DNA of 64,000 bases from Tyto alba (taxonomy: Eukaryota; Chordata; Aves; Strigiformes; Tytonidae): contig NW_024881282.1 in the NCBI RefSeq assembly GCF_018691265.1, forward strand, positions 22,908,399 through 22,972,398, read 5' to 3'. How positions within the stretch are numbered: the stretch's first letter is position 1; every line of letters starts with the position of its first letter. Positions 38,511 through 51,177 of the stretch are shown here, piece after piece. Below the pieces are notes generated by a model, which did no database searches, was not told the DNA's origin, and was given only the letters and a program-made list of their open reading frames with translations. Both the position numbers and the translations under genes were made by a program.

Positions 38511-39502
38511 TACATTCCTAAAGCTGCCCCAATGACTTCCAAGGCATAAACTAATGGATAAAAACCAAATTGTTCAAATTAAACTTGGGTTAAATATGAA
38601 TGGTGGTTGGAAAAAATATCTTTGGAGTTGTCCTAGGACACATACATTGACTGCTTATATGTAAGAGAGATCTTTGTTAGTTCTTTAAACTGCACAAACC
38701 CCTTGTACTCTTCAATCTGCACCATGCTCTTTGAATGCCAAGATCACCACAAAAATGAAGAATGACCTCTTCCATATGATGTTTAGTAGATAGTATGTCC
38801 TGAGTTTACAACTGGTGGTCAGTCTGCCTGCACTTTCCACACATCGCAATGTGATTACTACTTCTCCAGGTGTGATGTAGGAGGTGAAGCAATATACAAG
38901 TGAAGCAAAAGTGAACCTCTACCACAAGCCTGAGTTCAGTAAAAGAAAAAAATCCATCTTAGAGCAAAACTCTTCTCCAACTACTTTATCACTGATATAA
39001 AGGTGTGGAGTTCTCCCAAAAGCAAATGAATTTACCAACTTATTGGCTGCTGCCACACCTACTTTCCTAGCCATGCTTCTAGAAAGTCCCATCTTAGCTC
39101 TCTCTTCTGATATCTTCCACTTTGACATTCCTCCTGGCATAACAATTAGCCTGACTTAATTTAAGAAGTGTAAAAATGATGTACACATGCTCTACCACAG
39201 TATTACTTACAGTCTCATACACATGTGTCTATATCTCCAAGGACATCTTAGTTTATGTCTAGGGCATTTTAAATCCACATTGCTTACTCAGCTATGACAC
39301 AAAAAGATTAAACGTTGTAGGTCTGGTCTACAAACATCACCTCTTGACTTTTCTTAAGCTTGGACTATAAACATGTTAGAGTAGAAATTATCTTTTCATT
39401 CTCTCTATGTACATCACCTAGCACAGTATGACCCTTGTCCAATATCAAGATGGCTGCATATTTGACACTAATACAAATAACCAATATCAATGACCAAATT
39501 TT

Positions 39503-39519
39503 TGTGTGTGTGTGTGTGT
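39503..39519 (+). repeat. (TG)8 microsatellite
   Basis: Short uninterrupted TG run. Confidence 0.85.
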
Positions 39520-42500
39520 TTGTAACAGGGAAAACCTTAATGGAAATGAAATTACTTCTAGTTTAAGAAACCAGAGAAATCTACACATTCAAGGATAAGT
39601 AAAACCCAGGAGAAAAAATGATCAAAATCCATAGTCGTTGCTGGCAGGTATTAATGGTGGGATGTAATTTAAAATGCTTAAAACTCATACTGCTTAGGTC
39701 TTGGGAGAATCATAAGGTAGATTCAAGCAGGTAAGAACAGCAAATATATCACTCTAGCTCCTCATCAGATTCTGGGCTTCTACAAGGTCTTGGGCAATCC
39801 CACTGAAGCAGTGTGTGTGAAGTGTGTGGGCTTCCTTACGCTGCTGCCTGGTTTCTCCTCCCCAAGAACAGTGCAGTGAATGGGACAGGGAGGGCAGACG
39901 AGCATCCAGCCCTGGAGGACAGCTATTCACTGCTCCAGCCAGAGGCCTGTCAGCGTTTCCACTCTTTCACACGCGTCCCAGCTTCAGACGGGGATTACAT
40001 CATTTTAACCACTTTTCTCACATTTAAAAAAGTCAAAATTAGTCAAAACAAAAACAGCAACCATGTGTGCTCAGGGATGTGAGCGGAGAAATAAGGATAA
40101 ACAAATCTGCTGTCTTGCATATCCTACCAGCAGTTCGTCTCAGCGTGATCCTTAAAAACAGCAGGATGCCTAGCCTCAGCTTTTATCAAATAACATTTAT
40201 AGGACACCCCACATTCCCTACCAGTGGACCACAAAGAATCAACAGGGAACTAATAGGCTGTCCTTTATTTTTGAAATGTTAGGGTCCAGCTTACTCAAAA
40301 AATACTATGATGTATTTTTTTCTGTTTTGTTTTGTTTTATAGCATGGGAAAGAATGAATGAGAAGTGACCCATACAGACTTATGAAAAATTACCATTTGT
40401 ATTACAGGCATGTTTATGAAAAGAACTGTGTGTAAGGACAAAAATCACATTTCTGCATCTGCATGGACACACAGAGTTTGCTGTAAAGTCTGTTCTAAGG
40501 GAACATCAGTTTTTCAGGATAGGAAGAGGGAAGGCAGGCTCTAGTGTGTCTAGACAGATGTGTTAAGGGGTGTTGTCCCTAGACAGCAGAGGATATATGG
40601 CCTTTAAAGAGGACAAAGATTGGCTTTGCTATAAAAGAACAAGCCACTTCCTGGAGAGGAAGATGCACTGATTTTTTAGGAAAATGCAGACACATTGTGA
40701 GCTCCAAGGAACAGTGCTCTAGAGAGGAAGGAAGAGGCTGCGGTGTGAGGACTAAACATTACCTACCTATAAACTTTGTAATTAAGGCTCATAGCCTGTT
40801 ATAAATGAGTCTTTGTACAATCTTCACCTAGATGACAAGAGCAAATGCTTTATTTTATGTCTTTATTGTTTTCCTCTTCTGCTTCTCTCCTGCTTGAAGA
40901 AAACCAAAACCTTGTAAATCACACCTGCAATATGGATTTCACTGCTAGTAAGGAGGTAAGCCAAGGCAGAATATGCGTTGCAAGAGAAGCAAAAGGCTCT
41001 GCACTCAGGAAAAGACCAAGAAAGTAAGAGACTTTAGAGGTTAACTGAAAATGCAGGGGGATTTCCCAATGAGGTGTCATGACTCCATGCTTAGACACTG
41101 ACTCCGTGGACTTTTAAAGTATCAAGAAAAAAGCTGGCACTGTTACGTTCACAGAATTCATACAGAAAATAGGATATGTTTTCCAAAATTTTAATAACAT
41201 ATTTTGCAATTTCAGAAGGTTAGATTTTGCTACAGGAAAATTCAGAAAAGCAAGAAAAATATATGAAGGAGACAAAGGAAAGCTGGTTTTTAGCTTTCAT
41301 CTTCCAGCAAGTAAGCACATAATATCCTTCCTTTGGCTGTAAGACAGCCATATTCTCTAATATTTTATTGTGAAAAAGCACAGATAATGGTTCAAGGACT
41401 TCTCTTCCATGATTCCCATTGTGGCTTTTACCTTCTCAATAGATTTATTGAGATGAGTTTCTTTCTGCATCATCTTCCAAACAATGAAATTATTTTAACA
41501 ATATCATGAAGATTAATATATTGATGTTTTACTTATCACAGCTCAGTAGCATGTGGTTCTAGGAAAGGAAGTGGGTGTTAGGACAGATGTAAAATCCTTT
41601 GAACAGAGAAATAATCCTAGAATCTACTCTTTCTTATCACCTAACATTCACCTCTTATTATGCTCAAATATGCCAGACAGAGGTTAATAATAGATAAGAG
41701 TATCTAGAATGAAGGCCAAACACATAATTTCATGCTCCTTATCTCTGTAATCTTCATTCAGAGGAATTCTCTTCTTCTTCTGGAATCCAGGGCAACTTTT
41801 CTGGAAACTGCAGCGGTAGCAAACTCAGTGTTATCAGTTCTCACAACACGTGCGAGTTGTGGCTGGAAGCAGAGCAGATGAAGATATCAACTAACAGCAG
41901 ATTGTTTCCATTATATCTGTCATTAGACTAGAGAAAGCATGAACTCACAGCACACTGGGTACAAAACGAAGGATGAATAACACAAGGCTTTAAGGAAAAT
42001 TGCCAGAAAAAGTGTGGGGAAATGTGGCATTGAAACAGAATAGCAGACTAATTCATTAGCATTTTATTGCCAGACTAGGAAGAAACTAGCTGAGATTATT
42101 AATGAATGAATTGGCTGTCTCCATTTAGTAGACTTTCAGGAACATATCTCAAAGACAGAGTGTAATTTTTAGTCTGCCTTTGAAAATCGTCCAGGAAAAG
42201 TGCAGAAGCACATGTTTAGGCTGGATCTGAGGACTGTTTCAAGGAATAAACAAAACACGTTGGCAGGCAGAGCTAAAGATGGGTAATGGAAGGTGCTAAA
42301 GAGCACCTGATGTCTCTAATCTTTTCTTTACTTAAAGGATGGAAAAATGCTGCTCTGTAGAGCTTTGGATACACACTGGATATATTTTGTTTTAAGAATT
42401 TTGTGACCAACACTGCCACAATGTAGCTAGTGCGTCTGTATGGTAGCTGCATGTGAAGCCTCGTAGGTTAGTCTTGCATTCATAAAAATGGGTGTGAAAT

Positions 42501-43559
42501 AAGAATATAAACGTATTTGGAAATATCTCCTGTTCTGCAGGAGAGACTATTTGAAACACCTTACCACCCAATCCCAATGCTACTTCTAAGCATATAATGA
42601 AAATTGACTTGTTTCTCTTGGACACAGAGCAGATCCACGTGTCACCTGTCAACTATAAAAAGAAAATTCTGATCTCCCTTAGCCAAAACTTGCGCATTGA
42701 GAAGCTACAGCAAAGCACATCTTTTAGGGCATGATCCTTATTTACACTCTTTAGACAGAAATATCCCAGAGGAGAAGGCTCCAGACACTCTTCCTTCCTC
42801 TCTTTTTCAAAGGATTTTTTTTCATCTTTTCAGTATGGTCAGCATGCTATTCTCAAACAGAAGCCACAAGCTATAGCTTTTATTACAGTCAGATTTAGTG
42901 GGACTCCATAGGGAAAATCAAATTTGGAAAAAATAATAACCATAGTTTTAATGTAGATATAGATGTTCATGAAATCTGGTGTAGATTCAATTTCTAGCCA
43001 GGGCAGAGACTCACAAAATTAGAATTCTGTCTCAGTTTTCAAGCAGAATGAGAAGGTACAAAATGGTAGCAAGGTTGAACGGTAATTTTAAAGAAATCTG
43101 TAGAATTGGAAATGTCTATTTCCAAGGTGGCAGAAAATTTTTAAAAGATGACTGGCCTAAATTTAATCATCTAGGTAATTTCCATCCTCTAATACTCCCA
43201 GAATCAGCACAGCATTCACAAATCTTACAAGAAGAATTTTTAATCAATCCTACAAATTTGTATTGGTTTTATCTATTGGCTAGTGGTACATCTAGGAGCT
43301 ATATTTAAGCAAGAGAGGGAAAGGCTATTCTAGATAATAGTAGAGCCAATAATCTGATGATAACTATATGCATAATTTTAGAATAAACTTTTAAGGAGAG
43401 AAGAACCAGGCATTGGGTAATTGGAAAAGAGCATAGACTGAAAAATGGATTTTCTAAGAAGAGGCTGTAACAAAGCAATATAATATCCTTCCTTGATCAT
43501 GTAAAGGAGGTTTTGAAAATAGTAAGGTACAGCTCTCATCTAGCATAATTTTAGTTTAG

Positions 43560-44250
43560 TATTTGACACAATGTCACAAGGAAAAATATCGTTTAAGATG
43601 GAGAAGAAGGGTGTTAATGGTAGAATTGGAATTTGAATGAAATATCACTCACAGAAAAGACTATAATGAAGTGACTTGAAATGGGATGTATCAGAATATA
43701 TTTGACTTCCTCAGAGACTCTTTTGAGGATAATTCTTATTTAATATTTCCATAACTGATGGTCCCACAAGAAGTAGAAATATGCTAATCAAAGTTAATGG
43801 CAGCCCAGAAATCAGGAGGTCTCAAGTCAAAGGAACGTCAGCCTAATCACACACAGATTACTTTAGAATAATAGAAATGCAACAGAATAAATCAAAGTCA
43901 TTGTCCAGAGATTAAGAACAAGACTTTCTGCAGCAAACTAGGAGCTTGCCAGTTAAAGATCTGTGGTGAAGAGAAAGCCTGAAAGTAGCCTATGAAGCAC
44001 TGGTGTGATGCAACTATGAAAAAAAGCACATGTTCCTAAACTGTATGAGGAGAATAGCATTACTGTAGCTGTCTAGACACCGATGTGACCTCATCTGATG
44101 CCCTCTACAAAAGTCTTACTACTCATGTTCAAGAAATGTAAAATTTGAGCGTGTTCTGGGAAGGGTTACTGTGATTATCAGAGGAACAGGTGGCCTAGAG
44201 GCTTCATGTCCTCTTCATGGAGGAAGAACGGTGTGAGCTAACAGCCACCA
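43560..44250 (+). mobile_element. Old CR1-like LINE fragment, plus orientation
   Basis: The most recognisable part is at about 44.08-44.21 kb: 'gatgtgacctcatctgatgccctc', 'ttcaagaaatgtaaaatttgagcgtgttctgg' and 'ggcctagagg'. These correspond in order to the CR1 ORF2 region encoding 'vRPHLEYC.Q'-like sequence and what follows it. Upstream similarity is weaker, so the left boundary is approximate. All frames are broken. It is more diverged than the copy at 37.3 kb, implying an older subfamily. Confidence 0.5.
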
Positions 44251-47200
44251 GAACATACAGGTATAAACTGGCTTTGAATGATTTCTGCCCAGACATGAAG
44301 TTTTCATGACCAGAGCAATGAGGTTCCAGCGCAACCTCCCAGGAAAAGGAGCCAGGGAAGAAGGAAGAGGCATGGGATCAAGTTAACTTAACATGCAAGT
44401 TTATTAAGATGTTATGAAAATAATTCTATAGCATGGCTCTTTGTAACAGCAGTGGACAGGACTCGGTGAGCTAAGAGGAGCCCTTGAATCCAAATGTGAT
44501 CCTATGTCGACCTCCCTTCCCCCTCCTTGTCTCCCTTGAGCCCATATATTACTTTGATCTGCCCACTCTGATCCTTCACCACAAAGGTATTCACACAAAT
44601 TTTCTCTCAGAGGAGGATATGACAGTCTCTCTTGAAATGTCCACTGTATATATTTCCCAAACCCTTTCAGGACTGTTTGCTCCTTTGAATAAATGGCTTG
44701 GGGTTTGTTTTTCCGGTAATCTTTTACAACTTAAAAAAGTCCTTCTGAAGAAGAAACCACACAAGATTTTGCAGTTAATTTGCATCTTCTTTGTTCCAAC
44801 CTACATATAATTCTTAAAAATATTTTTTTTCTTTTTTTTTTTTTAACCTAGAAGGTCACTCTGAATCCAAGTCACAATCTTCCTTTACAAAAAAGGAGTT
44901 TCTGATTTCTTCTGAAACTAAAAATAGAGAATTTGCCTGATAGTATTATCTTAATTTGTTTCCTTTCTCTTTAGTTTTACTTCAATATGTTAAATAAAAA
45001 ACCCTCTACAACATTGTAATGTTATGTGCTTCAGTGACTTTGAGCAAATAAACTTGTATCGGCTATCTGCTGCAACATTCTTTACTTGATAAGTATAGTG
45101 CTGCCACTCTTTGAATTCACTGACAGTTTCTGTCACAAGCATTTCCTAACGATGCTATATAAACCGAATAGGAAATCTCATTGTAAAGCAAAGTTCCAGC
45201 AAAGTTCCAGCAACACACTTTCAGCATCTTTCAACAATGAGCTAGAGCATAGGAACATTATTTAAGCTGTTAGTATAACACATCTAACACAAAAGTAATT
45301 CATGCCATAAAACAGGTAGCTGTAGAGACTCAGAATTAAGAGATGCAATACAAAGAGCAAAAAAAAAGTTAAATCCATTGTGTGGAAAACCTGCAGTAAG
45401 GAAGTATGAATAAATCATCCATGGAAAATGTATAATCATAGTTTCCAGAAAAATGAACAAAAATAAAATTCGTAATACATTATTTTCTCCATAGGAACAA
45501 TTAATTAGCTGCCAACACCCTTTACAATATAATAGGGTTGAATTTCTTAACAGCTTTTCCTGAAGAAACACGGTAGTGGTTCTTCTGTACAACACCAACG
45601 TTGCTGTTTTGCTCCAGCCTTGACTCAATGCAGTGCACCCCGGGGGATCGCTGCAGCCATGCGGATTCAAGCAAGCTCTCGCCAAGTGTCAGGGTTTGCA
45701 TACAAGCTGCTTACTGTAAGCTATGACTTCTGTTTACCTACATGTGAGCAAGCTGCAGTTTTCTATCAGAAATGAGTCATCAGATTCAAACCTAAGCCCA
45801 AGCTTGGCCAAAATTCAGGAGGCTCTAGACCCACTTCTGATTTTGCTGGCTAAAGCTAGGCACGCTGGCTCACATCCTGAGGAGTTCAACTCATAATCGC
45901 CTTTGAAGACTTGAGCCTTAACTATTTCTAAGCCAGCCATGACCATGCCACCCATCTGACTAATGTTAGCATTCTTAAGTAGCACACTGTGGTTGGATCA
46001 GAAATTTTGTCACGCTTTTGTTTTTAAAGTGACAGAAAAAGCACGCGGAGAAAATTTTCTGTAGACCGTTTCTTATAGGGAAAAGAAACATTATTTTTAG
46101 TGATGCATGTAGTTTTGCTGAAAATGTCTGCTTTCTGTGCTATATGCCAACCTTTCAGTTTGGTGATTATGGGCTCATTTATTGTCTCCAGCTGTAAGCG
46201 GAAATTAAGGTAACTTCTGATTATCTTTGCTGCCTAATGGATATGGTTATGACTCAGAGCAGTCTCAGACCCCTTTTGCTGCTAGGCATTTTGGCAAACT
46301 CTTGGGTGATTTTTTTTTTTTTCCTGCACAGCAGCAGGAATGGGAAGTAATGTTCCATTCAATTCTTTCAGCTGTGACTACTATTAATTATTTTCAAGGT
46401 TTCCCTTAGGAAGACACTCTCACAGGAAACGTGCTCTTAGTCTCACCTATATGTGCAGGGTGGTTATGCTTCTGGGAGGCAAATCACTCCAGGCTAAGGG
46501 GGAAGACAAAAGTGTTTTTTCAGTGAATTCTCACGAGGGACTTAGTTTCAGTGCCAAAAAAAAAGAGTTTACGTAGTAGTGAGGTCCTGACTACGTGAAC
46601 ACTAGCTAGGTTAAACGCTGGGCTCAGTCTGAAGGATTAGTGTAAGATTAATATTGTCACAAGGAGGTAATAGAGCTTATTGCAACGTTATTCAGCCATT
46701 AATAGGAAAATATGCCTACCAGCATTCCCCCAGGTACTGCCCATGTAGCTTCAGCTGATGCATATACATTGCCTTCCACCTTTCGACCCTGTTTTTTCAT
46801 AACTCTCACAGAATTACGAGTGATGAGAAAAAGGGCTCAAGCCACAAGCATCTAACCCCCAGCTAGGCTGAAGAGAGGCGGCCGGCAAGCGCTGAGGAAG
46901 GCAGGGGCGGGGTGTTTGGCCACTGAGCATCCCCTAGTGACTGCATCTCCCCATTACAGCCGCCGGCTCCTCAGCCCACCCGAGGAGCACGCAGGAGGGA
47001 AGCCCGATTTCTCAGGGTCTGAACACTGGTTTACTGCAAATAATGAAGTCCTAGGCTTACAGAAGCACTGACCGGCTACAAAATAAGCCATCGCTTCAAG
47101 ACAACACGGAGCTCTTTTCAATCCAAGTACGAAACTTGGATTCAAAACCAACTGGCATCACTTGTTTGATCTACCAAAAGTGGAACTGAAGACGCTTCTA

Positions 47201-49600
47201 CAGCTATGCTATCTTTTCACCCAAAATTGACTAATGACTTCTAAATCAAATAAAAAAAGGAGGGATTGTTGGGATGGTTGGCATTATTTCCCCACTGGAT
47301 GCTACAGCTTGTTAAAAAAAGTTTACATTTCATAGAGAGAGAACGATGCACTTTTTTTTTTTTGGTCATCTATTGGACTGTTCGCTGCATTTGAAGGATG
47401 AGGATGGGCAAGTTTTGACTCAAGAAAATCCTGCAAGCTGTAGAGCTTGCTGGTAAACAAACAGGAAAAAATCATCTGCTTCGGCAATATGAATATGTGG
47501 GATTTTTTTTTTTTTTTTTTTTTTTCCCCTGCCACAGAAACTTTTTTTCTAAATACTTTCACCAGCTTCAGGAAAGGGTGGGTTAGAGTCAGGGGTTTCC
47601 TGAGCCTTTTCAGAACATGGTTTTAACGTAGCCGTGTGTTCAGAAGAGCCCCTAGAGAGTCTTGTTTTGGAACACACTGACGCCTACACATTATTATCTT
47701 TGCTACGTTTTGCAGTTTTGTGTGAAATTTATTTTTAATCTTTAACAAAACATGCCCCTGTTTATCTTAAATTCAGAAAAGGTTTAATAATTTAAAACAA
47801 AATAACTTTTTAAGTAATTAGATTTACAATGAATGCCAAAACATAAAAGTATAAAGCAAGTTAACAAGAAAGGACTTCTTAAAGATCAAAGAAAATGTGT
47901 TTATTTGATTTGATTAAAAACAAATAAAAAGTACTTTCACTTTAACAGGTTATAGCTGGCTGTTGACAGAAACCAGTGAAAGAGTTTCCCAGTCCCACAG
48001 GATAAAGGTTTTCTTCTGATAGAGGTTCACGTACTCAGAACAGATTGCCCACCGATATGTCAAAGGAATTATATTTTGAAAAGTGAGAAAGCTGCATCAA
48101 TATTAAAAACCATGGTCACAAAGGCAAGTTTTCTTGGACAACATACTCCCTTTGCTACTATTAAGTAGGATTGATGGTATTAATCGATGGGCATTCCTAG
48201 CTGGTACCCTTCTATATACAGAAAAACTCTGGGAATGGGAGAGGTAAAAAGTACCATTTAATTTAATGGAAAGGCAGAATATATTAGCTCAAAAACTGCT
48301 TTAACGTGTCGGTAGAGTCCTCAGAAGATTGCTGGCTTCCACAGATCTCCTCCATGGCCAGAGGAGGCTGGAATGTGGCAGCCTTAGCCCTGCCAGCCTT
48401 GTTGTTCCTCTGTCATGACAAGTTTTGAGTCTACCAGGTAAGTCTCTCCCCAAGGCTTAGATGGGAAATGTACAGACCTCCCACGAAACGATGCCATGCT
48501 GGGATCCAGGCAAGAGAAGAGCTAAGTAATTGAAACAGGAATTTGCAGTAAGTCAGGCTGTCTAAAACTTTGTTTAATGAGGTTTTATGTTTGTTAATAC
48601 CAATTTAACTCCTAAAAGAGCATTTGAAATAGTATGGCTTTTTAAAAAAGAGTAAACACTTTCCTCATTTCTAAAAGAGAAAAGAATCCATGGTCTAAAG
48701 ACTGCTTGAAACCTCAGTGAAGTCCCCCAGCTAAACCAAAAAGACCAGATTTGACATTCCAAAAATGCTGAGGTGAAAAACATCCAGAAAACATTTAAAG
48801 CACTCATACACTTCAGACATTCTCTACACAATATGATGAAAAAATAATTCTTAAAAAAATAATAATTTGGAGGTTATCTTTAAAAGCAACATGTGAAATT
48901 CATCATCCTAACTTTACAGAAGTAATAAATTTAGAGGAGTGGTGCTTATTCTCACACTATTTTTAGAGTGTCCACAGACTCTAAGAGAATATGTCCGCGT
49001 ACTCTCTTAAAGAGTGTCCACATATAAGAACGGCCTCTTTAGCAACTGCTGTCACCGCATCTCACCTCCCTCCCTGTTCCCATCTGCCTGGAAGATGCCT
49101 TCAGACAGCCTGTGCAGACCTGCACGCCAGCTACGCTCCCCGGCGGGCAGGCTTCGGCGCACAGGGCGCTGCGTGCGGGGGGCTGCTGTCTGCACTCCGG
49201 TGAGCCCCGTGCGGGAGGCGGCCTTGAAATCATCTGCAACACAGAGGGGCAGCCATACCTACTGCTGCTGAGCAGTCGAAGCACTCATCGCTCCCCGCGT
49301 GCTCCCATTTCTGATCAAAGCATTGGTCAGCCCTGCAGCTGCTCATGCAACTCCTATTAACCTGCAGCGAGGCCGCAGAGAGGAATGAACTGCTACTCTA
49401 GTCAGCCACTGCTAAGACACTCGCTGTAAGATCATTAAAACAAAGCAGGCTGTGAAAGAAATCAAGCCTTGCTCCAATTTAAAATACTTGGTAATTTGAT
49501 GAGAAAACATATGTGTGATTTGTGTTTATGTCTGGAAGTTTTCCCTAGCGTGAAAGCCTTTAAAGGAAAACCAGATCTTTCTTGCAATATATGTTCTTTT
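44251..49600. other. Intergenic, no gene recognised
   Basis: Mostly AT-rich. It includes an 11-bp direct repeat (45188-45209), poly-T runs at 44.82 and 47.50 kb and a GC-rich patch at 49.1 kb. A 133-codon minus-strand frame (45685-45284) has no recognisable domain. Confidence 0.6.
49100..49245. other. Small isolated GC/CpG-rich patch
   Basis: About 150 bp of CpG-rich sequence lies in an AT-rich setting, 2 kb upstream of POMP. It includes a donor-like CCG|GTGAGC at 49198-49206 on the plus strand. It is too short for a conventional CpG island. An exon of an unrecognised transcript or a relic island are both possible. Confidence 0.4.
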
Positions 49601-49629
49601 ATTTTATGCAGCCTAGACTGTGGATTGTA

Positions 49630-49731
49630 GTGATGTCAAAAATGTACATGGAGTGATTGCATCCTGTCTGTGTCCTGCTGCAGTGATGTCAAAAATGTAC
49701 ATGGAGTGATTGCATCCTGTCTGTGTCCTGC
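49630..49731 (+). repeat. Two-copy tandem duplication, 53-bp period
   Basis: The 49-bp blocks 49630-49678 and 49683-49731 appear identical, beginning 'gtgatgtcaaaaatgtacat' and ending 'ctgtctgtgtcctgc'. Identity implies a recent duplication or a polymorphic repeat. Confidence 0.9.
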
Positions 49732-49845
49732 AAGAACGACTTTGAAAGTTAGATGTTTCATCTCTACAGTCATATCCTGGATCAACAAAACCAGTCAATA
49801 AATAAATACATTTAGTGACAAACCTAGCTTTTTCTGTAAGCTGCA

Positions 49846-49858
49846 GTTAAACAGGAAC
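49846..49858 (+). promoter_or_regulatory. FOX:ETS-like composite motif
   Basis: GTTAAACAGGAAC combines a forkhead core (TAAACA) with an overlapping ETS core (AGGAA). It lies 1.4 kb upstream of POMP and 35 kb upstream of FLT1. Chance occurrence is quite possible. Confidence 0.25.
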
Positions 49859-50806
49859 TTGATTTGTTTTTTTGTATTCACATCTATTCTATAATAATGA
49901 ATCCAGCACCACAATATCTGAATACCCATTATAAGATCAGAGAAACCTTTGTGGTACCCGTTTTCCTAAAAATTCTTTAAAACCCCCAGTCCTCCATTCT
50001 CATTCTTTTGAAGTCTTTGCTTTAAGCCTAAGACCTGAATACAAAGGGCCAGAACTTTGGTTGAAAACGTTTTGGTTTTTTTGTTTTGTTTTTTTTTTTT
50101 TTTTTTTAAGTGGTGATTTTGCCCAAGAAAGAGGTAAACAGAAGATAAAGCGTATGAATTTTTCAATATTTTTTTCCAAAGCTGAGTGTGCCACTGAAAC
50201 TTGTATAAAATTCCGATTTAAATATCGATTTGTGTGCAAGATGTGGTATTTAATTGTCACATATGAAATTTATAGCACCAGGAAAACTTGGGGCAAAATC
50301 TTAGGAGTTGAATGACCTACAGGTGTCAGAAGAAATATGTAAGATAGACACACCAGTCACACATCTGGAGCTATGCATCGAAATCTGTTGAAACTTTCTC
50401 GTGACTGTTGGAAAGTCTTTCACAGGTCTTGAAGTGCAAGCTAGCATTAATTCTGTCACCATACTGTTATTGTGGCTATTAATACCTGCCTATTAACACC
50501 GCGGCTTTTATCCACCTTTCTCAAAACTCATTTCCAAAGGTTATCCCGCTGCAGGCCTGTCCGTGTTGGTCACTCACAGATCAGGGCCCTGAGGGCTGCC
50601 CCAGGTCCCTGGCAGGGCAGCGCACCCCGACATTTCTTTCTCACAGCACTGCCCAGGGAGGCTCCTTGGCCGCCCCAGCTCCCAAAGCCTTGTTTACCTC
50701 AGGAAGTGTCACTGCCTTGTTTTCCTCCCTCAGGCTGTCAGCGCTGTGATGCCGTTGGGGTCCCCCAAGCTCTCTGCTTTTGCTGCCTGTGGCCTGACAC
50801 CGCAAC

Positions 50807-50947
50807 ATGGCTGTGCCCGGCTTCCCGCGGGAAGCCGTTGGCCAGCTCCTGCCCCTGCCTGGGGCCAGCGCGGTACACAAACAGGCTGGGGTGTGCTGGC
50901 ATGTGGGAACAGCGCGGTCAGCCGCCGAGCGACAGCCTTGGGAGCAG
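50807..50947 (+). other. Possible alternative upstream first exon of POMP
   Basis: An ATG-initiated frame of 47 codons ends exactly at a consensus donor CAG|GTAAGC (donor from 50948). Its phase is 0, matching the start of POMP exon 2. A second consensus donor, GAG|GTAAGG, follows at 51006 but would not preserve frame. Splicing from the first donor to exon 2 would give POMP with an N-terminal extension in place of Met1. This is only a structural possibility; human POMP is not known to me to have such an isoform. Confidence 0.2.
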
Positions 50948-51021
50948 GTAAGCCGGGGCCGAGGAGGGCACAGAGCCCGAGAGGGACCCCCCAGCCCGCC
51001 GCGAGGTAAGGCAGCCGCCAT

Positions 51022-51089
51022 CACCCGCTGTCAATCACCACCCGCTGTCAATCACCACCCGCTGTCAATCACCACCCGCTGTCAATCAC
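51022..51089 (+). repeat. 17-bp minisatellite, four perfect copies, in POMP promoter
   Basis: The unit CACCCGCTGTCAATCAC is repeated four times without a mismatch, followed by a 3-bp partial unit. Each unit contains CTGTCAATCA (51028, 51045, 51062, 51079), the reverse complement of TGATTGACAG. That decamer is the known PBX-PREP/MEIS (DECA) binding site found in some TATA-less promoters. The array lies 164-231 bp upstream of the ATG. Confidence 0.9.
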
Positions 51090-51177
51090 CACGCCCTCAG
51101 CACAGCCTTGGCTCCGCCCCCTTCCCCCCGCCCCCCTCCTCCCCGCGCGTGGGGCGGAGCTATTCCATCCTTGCGTC

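Larger units (their letters stand above)
37746..43559. other. Intergenic, no gene recognised
   Basis: AT-rich unique sequence with an (AATA)n at 38.5 kb and a (TG)n at 39.5 kb. Short frames, such as 73 codons on the minus strand at 38919-39140 and 89 codons on the plus strand at 39813-40082, read like protein in places. They have no recognisable domain and no flanking splice architecture I could support. Confidence 0.6.

Noticed and set aside
45284..45685. 133-codon minus-strand frame with a hydrophobic middle
   Set aside because: The hydrophobic part comes from T-rich composition; no family recognised, and SLC46A3 was considered and does not match.
51022..51089. Regular repeats considered as a CRISPR array
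   Set aside because: The 17-bp units are directly abutting with no spacers and lie in a vertebrate promoter; this is a minisatellite.
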